From NCBI RefSeq assembly GCF_013523125.1, contig NZ_JAAMQJ010000003.1:145239-209238 (forward strand): a DNA stretch of 64,000 bases. The letters run 5' to 3'. Each line of letters starts with the position of its first letter. The first letter of the stretch is position 1. The notes under the pieces were generated by a model. The model saw only the letters and a program-made list of their open reading frames with translations. It ran no database searches and had not been told where the DNA came from. The position numbers and the translations under genes are program-made. Below are positions 41,731 to 52,038 of this stretch, piece by piece. The DNA is from Pseudomonas entomophila (lineage in GTDB: Bacteria; Pseudomonadota; Gammaproteobacteria; Pseudomonadales; Pseudomonadaceae).

Positions 41731-42549
41731 ATGCGTAACGATACCCACGACGATCCCGATGATGTCCCTGCGCTGCATGTCGGCGCCCGTGACGACGTCT
41801 CCTTGCGCGCCGCCCATGGCCGCTCGCGCCCGCTGCGGGCGGCCAGCACCGGACCGCTGTGGGCGTTGCTGGGGGCGGCGTGCATCGCCCTGGCCAGGTT
41901 GGGCTGGTGAAGCACGCAGCAGATCGCCCTGCTCGAGCAACAGCTGGTCGCGACCCAGGAGAGCTTCGCGCGTATCAGCGAGGAAGCGGCTGGGCGGCTG
42001 AACGTCATCAGTGGCCGGGTGCAGGCGCGCGAGTCCAGCGTCAGCACCGACACCGAGGCCCTGAAGCTGCAGATTCGCCAGCTGCAGACCGCGCTGGCCG
42101 AGCAAGGCAAGCAGCAGGATGGCGTGGCAGGCCAGGCCGGTGACCTGGACAAGCGCCTGGAGCAGGCGCTGGCCGAGTCACAGCGTCAGCAGGCCGCCCT
42201 GGGCGAGGCGCAGGCCCGTGTGCAGGCGCAGGTGCAGTCGATCGCGACCGACCTGGTCGCGCTCAAGACGGCCCAGGTCGACAGGCGTGCCCTGGAAGAC
42301 GGGCTCAAGCGACTGGACGGCGAGCTGGCTGCGCTGAAGAAGCAGGGCGACCCGACGACGGCGCTCAACGATCTGCAGCAGGACGTGCTGGTGCTCAAGG
42401 CGCAGTTGGAAAACCGCCCGGCCCAGAGCCCCACCGGCGGCGCCTCGGTGCAGGAGTTCGACGCCTTCCGCACCCAGGTCAGCCGTAACCTCAATACGTT
42501 GCAGAGCCAGGTGCAGAACCTGCAGCAGCAGATCAACACCGGACGCTAG
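41731..42549 (+). pseudogene. coiled-coil membrane-anchored protein interrupted by in-frame TGA
   Basis: One frame of 273 codons with a single internal stop, TGA at 41908-41910. Before it: 59 codons with an acidic N-terminus and a membrane segment (PLWALLGAACIALARLGW). After it the same frame continues with coiled-coil sequence (ALLEQQLVATQESFARISEE..., LKLQIRQLQTALAEQ, ... LQSQVQNLQQQINTGR). Intact homologues from memory have Trp here (GWW or similar), so TGG-to-TGA is the simplest change. A GTG at 42019 could start a 176-residue fragment. The PA4360 neighbourhood carries such a protein, loosely called chromosome segregation ATPase-like. Could be a true mutation or a sequence error. Confidence 0.75.
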
Positions 42550-42578
42550 CGCACGGCGGTGACCTGCGCGGTGGCGTC

Positions 42579-43628
42579 TCAGCGCCGGGGGTAGTCGGTG
42601 TAGCCCGCCGCCCCCTGGCCATAGAACGTCTCGGGGTGAGGCGTGTTGAGTGGCGCATCGGCGGCCAGACGCTCGGGCAAGTCAGGGTTGGCGATGAAGG
42701 GGACGCCGAACGCCACCGCATCGGCGCGACCTTCGGCCAGCGCCGCCGTGGCACTGGCCTTGTCGAAGCCTTCGTTGGCGATGTAGGTGCCGCCGAACGC
42801 CTGTTTGAGCTGTGGCCCCAGGCTGTCCTCGGCCACGTGCTCACGGGCACAGAGGAAGGCCAGGCCACGCTTGCCCAGCTCGCGGGCGACGTAGGTGAAG
42901 GTCTTGGCCCGGTTGGCGTCGCCCATGTCATGGGCGTCGGCACGGGGTGCCAGGTGCATGCCGACCCGCTGCGCGCCCCAGACGCCGATCACCGCATCGG
43001 TGACCTCCAGCATCAACCGCGCACGGTTTTCCAGGCTGCCGCCGTAGCGGTCGTCGCGCTGGTTGGTGCTGCTCTGCAGGAATTGATCGAGCAGATACCC
43101 GTTGGCGCCATGGATTTCCACGCCATCGAAACCGGCCGCCTTGGCATGCTCGGCGCCGACCCGGAAGGCCTCGACGATCTCGGCGATCTCTTCGGTTGCC
43201 AGGGCGCGGGGCGTCGGATAGTCGGTGATCGGACGTACCAGGCTGACGTGGCCTTCGGGTTTGAGGGCGCTGGGCGCGACCGGTGCCTGGCCGTCGAGGT
43301 AGCGCGGGTGCGAGATGCGACCCACATGCCACAATTGCAGGAAGATCCGCCCGCCAGCGGCATGCACCGCCTCGGTCACCTGGCGCCAGCCATGGACCTG
43401 TGCCTGGCTCCAGATGCCCGGCGTGTCCGGATAGCCGACGCCCATCGGCGTCACCGAGGTCGCCTCGCTGAGGATCAGTCCGGCGCTGGCGCGTTGCGTG
43501 TAGTACTCGGCCATCAGGGCGTTCGGCACGCGGCCTTCGCTGGCGCGGCAGCGGGTCAGCGGCGCCATGATGATGCGGTTGGGCAGGGGCAGGTCGCCCA
43601 GGGTGATCGGATCGAACAGCGTCGTCAT
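42579..43628 (-). CDS. xenB: xenobiotic reductase XenB (Old Yellow Enzyme family)
   Basis: FMN-dependent ene-reductase that uses NADPH to reduce activated alkenes and nitro compounds. 349 residues from the ATG giving MTTLFDPITLGDL, the length I recall for P. putida XenB. T25 in APLTRC, the flavin-binding LQLWHVGR (about 98-105), the HGANGYLLDQFLQ motif (about 181-193) and DDRYGGSLENRARL are class I OYE hallmarks. Divergent from acpH. Confidence 0.92.
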   Translation of the reverse strand: MTTLFDPITLGDLPLPNRIIMAPLTRCRASEGRVPNALMAEYYTQRASAGLILSEATSVTPMGVGYPDTPGIWSQAQVHGWRQVTEAVHAAGGRIFLQLWHVGRISHPRYLDGQAPVAPSALKPEGHVSLVRPITDYPTPRALATEEIAEIVEAFRVGAEHAKAAGFDGVEIHGANGYLLDQFLQSSTNQRDDRYGGSLENRARLMLEVTDAVIGVWGAQRVGMHLAPRADAHDMGDANRAKTFTYVARELGKRGLAFLCAREHVAEDSLGPQLKQAFGGTYIANEGFDKASATAALAEGRADAVAFGVPFIANPDLPERLAADAPLNTPHPETFYGQGAAGYTDYPRR

Positions 43629-43745
43629 CGGTTGGCCTCGGGTCAGGGGTGCGCAGGGCGCAGGTCCTGCATTCGAGACGGTGCGCAGGCAAGGGTTCAG
43701 TGCAGCGATCACGGCAGGCGCGTCGTCGGTGCTAGACTCGCACGG

Positions 43746-44378
43746 ATGAATTACCTGGCACATTTGCATCTGGGCGGCGACCAGCCGTTGCAGCTCCTGG
43801 GCAGCCTGTACGGCGACTTCGTCAAAGGCCCGCTGGAGGGCCGTTTCGCGCCTGCGCTCGAGGCGGCCATACGCCTGCACCGGCGCATCGACAGCCATAC
43901 CGACAGCCATCCCCAGGTGCTGGCGGCGCTGACGCGCTTTCCCAAAACGCGCCGTCGCTATGCCGGGATCGTGCTGGACGTGTTCTTCGACCATTGCCTG
44001 GCGCGGGAATGGTCCACCTATGCCCAGCCCCCTCTCGCGGCGTTCACCGGCCGGTTCTATCGCATCCTGCTGGCGCAGCCGGACTTGCCTGGACGGTTGG
44101 CGCAGATCGCCCCGTCCATGGCGGCGGACGATTGGTTGGGCGCATACGCCGAGTTCGACACGCTCGCGTTGGTGTTTCACGGCATCGGGCGGCGCCTGTC
44201 GCGGCCAGAAGCCCTGCTGGGCGTGATGGATGAGCTGGAGCCGCTGTACGAAGCCCTGCTCGACGATTTCCGGGCGTTCTATCCGCAGTTGCAACGGTTC
44301 GCACAGGAGGAACAGGTGCGAATCGGGCAGGAGATCGAGGCCAGAACGGCGTGTGAGGCGCGCGTGCTCATGGAGTGA
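43746..44378 (+). CDS. acpH: acyl carrier protein phosphodiesterase
   Basis: Removes the 4'-phosphopantetheine arm from acyl carrier protein. 210 residues, starting MNYLAHLHLG as AcpH proteins do. GSLYGDFVKGPLEGRF (about 19-34) and HRRIDSHTDSHPQV and DVFFDHCLAREW provide the HD-like metal ligands. Start 117 bp from xenB. A REP cluster follows downstream. Confidence 0.92.
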   Translation: MNYLAHLHLGGDQPLQLLGSLYGDFVKGPLEGRFAPALEAAIRLHRRIDSHTDSHPQVLAALTRFPKTRRRYAGIVLDVFFDHCLAREWSTYAQPPLAAFTGRFYRILLAQPDLPGRLAQIAPSMAADDWLGAYAEFDTLALVFHGIGRRLSRPEALLGVMDELEPLYEALLDDFRAFYPQLQRFAQEEQVRIGQEIEARTACEARVLME

Positions 44379-44402
44379 AGGGTTCTGAATGTACAGACCT
44401 TG

Positions 44403-44592
44403 TGGGCCCTTTGAGGATGGGCTTGCCCATGATTGAGGCGGTGTCGGATCGGACGCTATCGCGGGCAAGCCCCCACAGGTTGCTCGCGCAGCCATGCCTA
44501 TACCGACAGGCTGCCGAGATCTGGGTGGGAGCTGGCTTGCCAGCGATAGGGCCCTATCAGGCGCCGCCTGCATCGCAGGCAAGTCCCCACAA
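44403..44592. repeat. REP-type palindromic cluster (BIME)
   Basis: Alternating arms typical of Pseudomonas REPs: GGGCTTGCCC at 44420, CGCTATCGCGGGCAAGCCCCC at 44455-44475, GTGGGAGCTGGCTTGCCAGCGATAG at 44525-44549, and CATCGCAGGCAAGTCCCCACA at 44571-44591. It lies between the convergent ends of acpH and olsA. No associated transposase gene is present. Confidence 0.85.
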
Positions 44593-44663
44593 AGCTCGTG
44601 ATAGCCGGCCTCACTGCGATGTGAGGAGGCGTAAGCAGCCCTGCCAAGGCAGTAGACACCTCT

Positions 44664-45461
44664 TCAAGGCACCGTCAGAACGGACCCGCGCGCAGCCTGG
44701 GCCTGTTCATCCTCACTCGGCCTGCGCAAGGCCGCTTCGATCGCCTGCTGCGCTTCGCGTGCCAATGCCGTGCGCTCCCGCCCCAGACTTACCAGCGGTT
44801 CCAGCACGTGAACCTGCACCGTCCCTGGCGGATGGGCCAGCAACCTCAGCACATGCGACAGCAGGTCGTCGTCGCCCGTGAAGGGCGCCAGCGTATCGCG
44901 CCCTCCGTCACGCACATAGGCAATCGCCACCGGCTGCACCGGCAAGCCCGCCTCGATCGCCCCGCCCAGCAGGCGCCCATGGAACGTACGCAGCGCCTGG
45001 CCGTCGCTGGTCGTGCCTTCAGGAAAGACCAGCACCGGACATCCCCCTTGCAAGCGGCCTGCGATCCGCTGACGCAGGCGCGTCCCCTCATGACCCCCGC
45101 GGCGGATGAACAGCGTCCCGGCCCGGTGCGCCAGCCAGCCGGCCAACGGCCAGTGGCGGACTTCCTGCTTGGACAGGAACGACAGCGGGACGAGCGTGCC
45201 AAGCACGGGGATATCGGTCCATGACACGTGGTTGCTGACCCAGAGCATGGGCCGCGTCGGCAGCCGGCCGCTGACCTGGACCTGAAACGGCAATGCCGCC
45301 ATCAGCCGCCCCATGAACAGGCGCGTCCAACGCTGCCGCCGTCGCAGCGAGACCCGCAGGCCCAGCCGTTCGCCCACCACCACGGCACAGCCCAGCGCCA
45401 CGCCCAGGCCCAGTGCCGGAAGCAGTCGACAGGCGCGCAACGCCACTCGCCAGCGCAGCAT
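44664..45461 (-). CDS. olsA: lyso-ornithine lipid O-acyltransferase
   Basis: PlsC-type acyltransferase that adds the second acyl chain to make ornithine lipid. 265 residues from the ATG giving [12 protein letters not shown]; membrane segment about 10-28. Motif I NHVSWTD (HX4D), motif II region FIRRGGHEGTRLR, and motif III PEGTTSDG are all intact. Its ATG overlaps the olsB stop by one base (TGATG). Confidence 0.9.
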   Translation of the reverse strand: MLRWRVALRACRLLPALGLGVALGCAVVVGERLGLRVSLRRRQRWTRLFMGRLMAALPFQVQVSGRLPTRPMLWVSNHVSWTDIPVLGTLVPLSFLSKQEVRHWPLAGWLAHRAGTLFIRRGGHEGTRLRQRIAGRLQGGCPVLVFPEGTTSDGQALRTFHGRLLGGAIEAGLPVQPVAIAYVRDGGRDTLAPFTGDDDLLSHVLRLLAHPPGTVQVHVLEPLVSLGRERTALAREAQQAIEAALRRPSEDEQAQAARGSVLTVP

Positions 45462-46216
45462 CAGACCGCGGCCTTGAAATGGCGTGCATAGCGTGGACAC
45501 AGCTGATCCCGCTTGAGCAGGATGAACACGTCGGCCACCTGGAAGTCCTCGTCCCAGCAGGGCTCGCCGCACACCTTGGCGCCCAGGCGCAGGTAGGCCT
45601 TGAGCAAAGGCGGCAGTTCGGCGATGACGTTGGCCGGCACGTCCAGGGTCGGCAGGGGCGTGCGCGGTTCGGCACGCAGGTGGTCATGGCACAGGTGGCG
45701 CTCGCGCAGGCGCTGCATGATCGCCTGGGCCTGCACGCCACCATCTTGCAGGGAAATGCTGGCGCAACCCATCAGGTAGCGATAGTCGCCTTCGTTGAGC
45801 ACCTCGGCCAGCTCGGCCCAGAGCAGGGCGATGGTAGCGCCCGTGCGATAGGCCGGATCGACGCAGGTCCGGCCCAGCTCGAGGATCGGGCCTTGCAGCT
45901 GGCCCAGACCCTGCAGGCAGAATTCTTCCTCGCTGTAGAAGCGTCCAAGCCGTCCGGCCGCGCGGTGATCCAGCAGGCGCGTGGTGGCGACCAGCCGGCC
46001 GCTGACGGTGTCGCGCACGCCCAGGTGCTGGCAATGGACGTCGTAGGCATCCTGGTCCAATCCCGGCTCTGCGCCCTTGAAGGTTGCCTTGAAGTCGCGA
46101 CTGAACACCTCGAAGCGCAGTGCCTGGGCCTCGCGCAAGGCTGCCTCGCCGGTCAGGCGTTCGGCCTGCAGGCGTGGCAAGGAGGGGGTACCAATCGAGC
46201 GAGCGGTCCGAATCAT
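45461..46216 (-). CDS. olsB: L-ornithine N-alpha-acyltransferase
   Basis: GNAT-like enzyme that acylates ornithine with a 3-hydroxy fatty acid, the first step of ornithine lipid synthesis, a phosphorus-free membrane lipid. 251 residues. Family hallmarks: RFEVFSRDF (about 34-42), [10 protein letters not shown] (about 89-98), [24 protein letters not shown] (split across about 112-135) and [11 protein letters not shown]. Order olsB-olsA is the normal pair. Confidence 0.92.
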   Translation of the reverse strand: MIRTARSIGTPSLPRLQAERLTGEAALREAQALRFEVFSRDFKATFKGAEPGLDQDAYDVHCQHLGVRDTVSGRLVATTRLLDHRAAGRLGRFYSEEEFCLQGLGQLQGPILELGRTCVDPAYRTGATIALLWAELAEVLNEGDYRYLMGCASISLQDGGVQAQAIMQRLRERHLCHDHLRAEPRTPLPTLDVPANVIAELPPLLKAYLRLGAKVCGEPCWDEDFQVADVFILLKRDQLCPRYARHFKAAV

Positions 46217-46430
46217 GCGAGTCTCCGTGAGCCTGCCGGGATGGATGCCGCGCGCAGTGGTGCTGGGCGGGCAACGCCAGACTAGAAAGCCCCGGTGTCA
46301 GGCCAGTGACGCTCGAGTGATGCTTGCGTGACAGGTGCCGCGCCGGGCGGCTGGCGACACGACGCCATGGACGCTTGCCGGGAACCCGACGGCTGGTTAA
46401 TGTTCACAGCCTCTTTCCGAAGGGTTTCCC

Positions 46431-47012
46431 ATGCTCAAGCTGTCACGTGTCCTGCTTGCCCTGTTGTGTGCCTCGAGCGTGCCGGCCCAGGCCGACTGGC
46501 ACCTGGACGGCGAGTCGTCGCGGCTGTCGTTCATCGCCAGCCAGAATGGCGACACGTCCCTGGTGCATCGTTTCCTGGTGCTGCACGGCAAGGTCGATGA
46601 CGCCGGTGCCGCCCAGCTGCGCATCGAGGCCGACTCGGTGTTCAGCGGGGTGCCGCTGCGCGACGAACGCATCCGTGACGCCCTGCTGGAGGTCAAGCAG
46701 TACCCCGATATCACCGTGCAGACGCGGATCGACCTGCGACCGATCCAGGACCTGGCCAACGGCGCCCAGGTCGAGCTGCGCCTGCCGCTGACCGTCACCG
46801 TACGCGGGCGTCAGCATCGCTACGAGGCGCCCTTGCTGGCCACCCGCCTGGACCAGCGTCGCTTTCAGGTGGTGACGCTCGAGCCCGTGGTGCTGCATGC
46901 CGAGGATTTCGGCCTGGTGCCAGGGCTGGATGCGCTGCGCAAGCTGGCCGGCGTCAACTCCATCAGCCCCTCGGTACCGGTCAATGCGGTGCTGATCTTC
47001 AACGCCCGCTGA
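46431..47012 (+). CDS. YceI family periplasmic protein
   Basis: 193 residues with a signal peptide (MLKLSRVLLALLCASSVPAQA). The mature part is the lipocalin-like YceI domain starting ADWHLDGESSRLSFIASQNG. These proteins bind polyprenyl-type lipids; role unclear. Divergent from olsB with a 214-bp gap in which I see no gene. The PLD gene follows after 1 bp. Confidence 0.9.
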   Translation: MLKLSRVLLALLCASSVPAQADWHLDGESSRLSFIASQNGDTSLVHRFLVLHGKVDDAGAAQLRIEADSVFSGVPLRDERIRDALLEVKQYPDITVQTRIDLRPIQDLANGAQVELRLPLTVTVRGRQHRYEAPLLATRLDQRRFQVVTLEPVVLHAEDFGLVPGLDALRKLAGVNSISPSVPVNAVLIFNAR

Positions 47013-47013
47013 C

Positions 47014-48174
47014 ATGCCCGGGCCGGTTTTTCCCTGGCGCGTCGGCAACCAGTTCGAGCTGCTGATCGACGGACCGACGTTCTTCCCGGAGATGATCTTG
47101 GCGATCGTGCGCGCCGAGTACCAGGTCGACCTGGAGCTGTACCTGGTCGAAGCGGGCGCCTGCGCCGAGGCCATGGTCGACGCCCTGGAGACAGCGGCCC
47201 GGCGGGGCGTGCGCGTGCGTTGCCTGTTCGACGGGTACGGGTCCCTGGCCTTCTCGTCGAGCCTGCGCCAGCGTCTGCGCAAGGCCGGTGTCGAGCTGCG
47301 CCTGTACAACCCGCTGAACTGGCGCCGTGGCGTGCGCAATCTGTATCGCGACCACCGCAAGCTGTTGCTGGTCGACCAGCGCTGGGCCGTTGTAGGCGGC
47401 ACCGGGGTCACCGACGAGTTCTGGCGGCCGGGCGAGTCGAGCAGCGACTGGCATGAAGTCATGGTGCGCCTGGAAGGGCCTGTGGTCAGCGACTGGCAGG
47501 TGTTGTTCGATCGCCAGTGGCATGCCAACGAAGGGCGCACTGCCTGGCGGCCTCCGGAGGGGTTCGAGGGGCTGGCGCGTCTGCCCAGGCAGCCTGCCGA
47601 AGGGCAGGGGCTGGGTCGGGTGGCCTACGCCGATGCCCGCCAGCACCGTGACATCCTGCGTTCGCTGGTGCGCGCATTGAGCACCGGAGAACGGCGCATC
47701 TGGCTGGCCACGCCGTATTTCCTGCCGACCTGGAGCGTGCGCCGCTCCTTGCGCCGCGCCGCGCAACGGGGGGTGGATGTCCGCCTGCTGCTGACCGGGC
47801 CGCGCACCGACCACCCGGCCGTGCGTTACGCAGGCCATCGCTACTACCCCAGGCTGCTGCGTGCCGGGGTGAAGATCTTCGAGTACCAGCCGTGCTTCCT
47901 GCACCTGAAGATGGTGCTGGTGGACCAGTGGGTCAGCGTCGGTTCCTGCAACTTCGATCACTGGAACCTGCGCTTCAACCTCGAGGCCAACATCGAGAGC
48001 CTGGATCCGGTGCTGACCGGCCAGGTGGTGGCCAGCTTCGAACGGGATTTCGCCCAGAGCCAGGAGGTCGACCTGGCCAGCTGGCGCGCGCGGCCCCTGT
48101 GGCGGCGGGCCAAGCAGCGGTTGTGGGGGTGGCTCGACCGACTGGTGGCGAACCTGTTCGACCGCCGCAGCTAG
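47014..48174 (+). CDS. phospholipase D family cardiolipin synthase (ClsB-like)
   Basis: 386 residues with two HKD half-sites: HRKLLLVDQRWAVVGG (about 112-127) and HLKMVLVDQWVSVGSCNFD (about 291-309). No N-terminal transmembrane segments, as in ClsB-type rather than ClsA-type enzymes. Likely makes cardiolipin from phosphatidylglycerol and a second phospholipid. Starts 1 bp after the yceI stop, so the two are one transcript, near the ols lipid genes. Confidence 0.88.
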   Translation: MPGPVFPWRVGNQFELLIDGPTFFPEMILAIVRAEYQVDLELYLVEAGACAEAMVDALETAARRGVRVRCLFDGYGSLAFSSSLRQRLRKAGVELRLYNPLNWRRGVRNLYRDHRKLLLVDQRWAVVGGTGVTDEFWRPGESSSDWHEVMVRLEGPVVSDWQVLFDRQWHANEGRTAWRPPEGFEGLARLPRQPAEGQGLGRVAYADARQHRDILRSLVRALSTGERRIWLATPYFLPTWSVRRSLRRAAQRGVDVRLLLTGPRTDHPAVRYAGHRYYPRLLRAGVKIFEYQPCFLHLKMVLVDQWVSVGSCNFDHWNLRFNLEANIESLDPVLTGQVVASFERDFAQSQEVDLASWRARPLWRRAKQRLWGWLDRLVANLFDRRS

Positions 48175-48180
48175 GCGCGC

Positions 48181-48579
48181 TCAGGCCACCTGTTCGAGCC
48201 AGTCGTTGAGGTTGTAGTAGTTGCTCACCCGGGCGATCTTGCCGGCGTGGATGTAGAAGAAGGCGCCGGCCGGCAGCACGTAGGTCTGGCCATTGGCTGC
48301 GGGCAGGCCTTCGTCGGCGGTCAGGTACTGGCCATGGACGACGAATTCGGCGGCGGCGCGGTCGCCTTCGGCGTTCTGCATCACCACCAGGTCGGTCAGG
48401 CGCTCGCGGTAGCAGCGGTTCATCGTCTCCATGAAGGCCGCGAAGGCCTGTTTGCCCATCTGCCGCTCGCCCTGGTTGATGTCGTGGACGACGTCTTCGC
48501 TGAGCAGGGCGAGAAAGCCTTGCATGTCACCGGCGTTGAACGCGGCGTAGTAGGCCTGGACGAGTTCCGTAGCGGTCAT
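48181..48579 (-). CDS. SnoaL-like / ketosteroid-isomerase-fold protein
   Basis: 132 residues with the NTF2-like cone fold: N-terminal helix AYYAAFNAGD, FLALLSEDVVHDINQG, then GKQAFAAFMETM and the sheet region AAEFVVHGQYL. Small cavity proteins of this type can be enzymes or carriers; no substrate can be inferred. Convergent with the PLD gene, 6 bp apart. Confidence 0.85.
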   Translation of the reverse strand: MTATELVQAYYAAFNAGDMQGFLALLSEDVVHDINQGERQMGKQAFAAFMETMNRCYRERLTDLVVMQNAEGDRAAAEFVVHGQYLTADEGLPAANGQTYVLPAGAFFYIHAGKIARVSNYYNLNDWLEQVA

Positions 48580-48694
48580 GGCAATGTTCCTGTCGTGTAC
48601 GGGAAAGGAAAGGACGAGGGCCGGATGATAGGGTTTCCCCTCAGGCCCGGCTTAGCCGAGCGCGCCATCCACATCGGGAAAACGACCACTTCGC

Positions 48695-49281
<587 letters not shown>

Positions 49282-49285
<4 letters not shown>

Positions 49286-50172
49286 TTCGGCTGGCGGCGT
49301 GCCAATACGCCATCGAGCTGTTCGACACCTGGGACATCTATGCGGCGCACCTGCAAGCGCTGTGCGCCGAGGCAGTGCAGGACGGCGCGCAACTGCTGCT
49401 ATTGCCTGAGTACGCCGGCCTTGTGCTCAGTGGGCAGTTGCCGGTCGAGCAGCGCAGCGACCTCGACGGGTCGATCGCGGGGATTCAGGCGCTGATGCCA
49501 CGCTGGCTGGCACTGTGCGAGGACATTGCCCGGCGACACGGCATCTACCTGCAGCCGGGCAGCCTGCCCGTGCTCGACGATGATGGTCGCTACCGCAACC
49601 GTGCCTGGCTGTTCGGCCCGCAGGGGGTATTAGGCCATCAGGACAAGCTGATGATGACCCGCTTCGAGAAGGAGCAGTGGAACATCAGTCCAGGGCAGGG
49701 CCTGCAGGTCTTCGACACGACGCTGGGGCGGCTGGGCATCCTGATCTGCTACGACAACGAGTTCCCGATGCTGGCCCGGCGCCTGGCCGAGGCGGGTGTC
49801 GACCTGATCCTCGCGCCCAGCTGCACCGACACCGAGGCAGGCTATCACCGGGTCAGGATCGGCGCCCAGGCCCGCGCCCTGGAGAACCAGATCGCCGTGC
49901 TGCAAAGCCCGACCGTGGGCCGTGCGCCGTGGTCGCCGGCATTGGACGAGAACGTGGGACGTGCGGGGTTGTTCGTGCCACCGGACCATGGGCTGCCGAG
50001 CGATGGGGTGATCGCCCAGAGCGACACGCTGCACGGCACCGTCAGCCGTTGGTTGCACTGTTCACTGGACAGGGAGGCAGTGGCCCGCACGCGTGAGCAG
50101 GGACAGGTCTGGACGCACAAGGATTGGCCAGCCCAGTTCGGTGAAGGCCGTCTGGACGTCAGGACAGCCTAG
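49282..50172 (+). CDS. carbon-nitrogen hydrolase (nitrilase superfamily)
   Basis: 296 residues from the ATG that overlaps the acetyltransferase stop by 4 bp. The Glu-Lys-Cys triad is intact: E43 (LLLPEYAG), K122 (GHQDKLMMTRFEK) and C156 (LICYDNEFP). Family members hydrolyse amides such as N-carbamoyl amino acids or deaminated glutathione; the DNEFP and QRRxxR-like details do not settle a subclass. A paired acetylase and amidase would fit an acylated-amine pathway. A terminator follows 28 bp on. Confidence 0.9.
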
Positions 50173-50200
50173 GACGCTTGTCGCTAGCCGGGCCCTCGAA

Positions 50201-50233
50201 ACACGAACGCCCGGCAAGACCGGGCGTTCGTGT
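50201..50233. terminator. bidirectional hairpin between nitrilase gene and fumarase gene
   Basis: Perfect 14-bp inverted repeat ACACGAACGCCCGG / CCGGGCGTTCGTGT with a 5-base loop. No T-run, but the stem is very stable and lies between two convergent genes. Confidence 0.65.
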
Positions 50234-50252
50234 GCAGCGGGGAGGCGACGAC

Positions 50253-51776
50253 TTACTTCACTTCGACCGCCAGGCTCTGGGCGATCTTGCCCTGCCACAG
50301 CGCAGGCCCGGTGATGTGTACCGACTCACCGTTGCTGTCCACGGCCACGGTGACCGGCATGTCCTTGACCTCGAACTCGTAGATCGCTTCCATGCCCAGC
50401 TCGGCGAAGGCCAGCACCTTGGATTTGCGGATGGCCTGGGCCACCAGGTAGGCGGCGCCACCGACGGCCATCAAGTACACGGCCTTGTTGTCCTTGATCG
50501 CCTCGATGGCGATCGGACCGCGCTCGGACTTGCCGATCATGCCCAGCAGGCCGGTCTGCTCGAGGATCTGCCGGGTGAACTTGTCCATGCGCGTGGCGGT
50601 GGTGGGGCCGGCCGGGCCCACCACTTCGTCACCGACCGGGTCGACCGGGCCGACGTAGTAGATGAAGCGGCCTTTCAAGTCGACCGGCAGCGCTTCGCCG
50701 CGGTTAAGCATCTCGACCATGCGCTTGTGCGCGGCGTCGCGGCCGGTGAGCATCTTGCCGTTGAGCAGGATGGTCTCGCCCGGCTTCCAGCTGGCGACTT
50801 CTTCCGGGGTGATGGCATCGAGGTCGACGCGGCGGGCGCTCGGGCCGGCTTCCCAGACGATTTCCGGGTAGGCGTCGAGCGACGGCGCCTCCAGCTCGGC
50901 CGGGCCGGAACCGTCGAGCACGAAGTGTGCGTGGCGGGTGGCGGCGCAGTTGGGGATCATGCACACCGGCAGGGACGCGGCGTGGGTCGGGTAGTCCATG
51001 ATCTTGACGTCGAGCACGGTGGTCAGGCCGCCCAGGCCCTGGGCACCGATGCCCAACTGGTTGACCTTCTCGAACAGTTCCAGGCGGATCTCTTCGATGC
51101 GGTTCTGCGGGCCGCGGGCCTTGAGCTCATGGATGTCGATGGACTCCATCAGCACTTCCTTGGCCATCACCGCGGCTTTCTCGGCGGTGCCGCCGATGCC
51201 GATGCCGAGCATGCCCGGCGGGCACCAGCCGGCGCCCATGGTCGGCACGGTCTTGAGCACCCAGTCGACGATCGAGTCGGACGGGTTGAGCATGGCCATC
51301 TTCGACTTGTTTTCGGAACCGCCGCCCTTGGCCGCGACGTCCACTTCGACCTTGTCCCCTGGGACGATGGAATAGTGGATGACGGCCGGGGTGTTGTCCT
51401 TGGTGTTCTTGCGGGCACCGGCCGGGTCGGCCAGGATCGAGGCGCGCAGGACGTTTTCCGGCAGGTTGTAGGCGCGGCGCACGCCCTCGTTGATCATGTC
51501 GTCGACGCTCAGGGTCGCACCGTCCCAGCGCACGTCCATGCCCACGCGCACGAAGACCGTGACGATGCCGGTGTCCTGGCAGATCGGACGGTGGCCGGTG
51601 GCGCACATGCGCGAGTTGATCAGGATCTGGGCGATGGCGTCGCGCGCGGCGGGCGACGCTTCACGCAGGTAGGCCTCGTGCATCGCCTGGATGAAATCGA
51701 CGGGGTGGTAGTACGAGATGAATTGCAGGGCGTCGGCGACGCTCTGAATCAGGTCGTCTTGCTTGATCACGGTCAT
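50253..51776 (-). CDS. fumA: class I fumarate hydratase
   Basis: Fumarate to malate in the citric acid cycle, with an oxygen-sensitive 4Fe-4S cluster. 507 residues, starting MTVIKQDDLIQSVADALQF. N-terminal alpha part (RPICQDTGIVTVF, GWCPPGMLGIGIGGTAEKA) and C-terminal beta part (GRDAAHKRMVEML, VGPAGPTTATRMDKF) are fused as in FumA/B. Cluster cysteines are in CQDTG, GWCPPG and MIPNCAATRH. Divergent from the ferredoxin-reductase gene. The exact symbol among fumA/fumB is conventional. Confidence 0.94.
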   Translation of the reverse strand: MTVIKQDDLIQSVADALQFISYYHPVDFIQAMHEAYLREASPAARDAIAQILINSRMCATGHRPICQDTGIVTVFVRVGMDVRWDGATLSVDDMINEGVRRAYNLPENVLRASILADPAGARKNTKDNTPAVIHYSIVPGDKVEVDVAAKGGGSENKSKMAMLNPSDSIVDWVLKTVPTMGAGWCPPGMLGIGIGGTAEKAAVMAKEVLMESIDIHELKARGPQNRIEEIRLELFEKVNQLGIGAQGLGGLTTVLDVKIMDYPTHAASLPVCMIPNCAATRHAHFVLDGSGPAELEAPSLDAYPEIVWEAGPSARRVDLDAITPEEVASWKPGETILLNGKMLTGRDAAHKRMVEMLNRGEALPVDLKGRFIYYVGPVDPVGDEVVGPAGPTTATRMDKFTRQILEQTGLLGMIGKSERGPIAIEAIKDNKAVYLMAVGGAAYLVAQAIRKSKVLAFAELGMEAIYEFEVKDMPVTVAVDSNGESVHITGPALWQGKIAQSLAVEVK

Positions 51777-52038
51777 GCAGCGCGCTCCTCTGGATCCGGG
51801 AACATTCGTGGAGGCCTCGCGCTGGCGCAGGGCCACGACGCAAAACCTGGCAAGGCGCGCCGGCAGGTCAGGCCGACGCGAAAAAAGGCGCGGCAGTATA
51901 GCGCGCATCCCGGGTCGGTACACCTGCAGGTAGTCTGGACCAAGGTCGATTGCCAACGGCCGGCGTTTCTGCGTCCTCGGCTGGTGGTGGCACGCACGAG
52001 CGCCTAGAGTGGCGGTTTGACTGGAGGAGGCTTGTGCC

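Noticed and set aside
41908..41910. In-frame TGA as a selenocysteine codon
   Set aside because: It follows the membrane segment of a coiled-coil protein with no redox motif, and no SECIS-like hairpin is evident just downstream. A nonsense mutation is simpler.
43629..44582. Upstream in-frame extension of XenB
   Set aside because: It runs antisense through acpH; the ATG at 43628 gives the exact family N-terminus.
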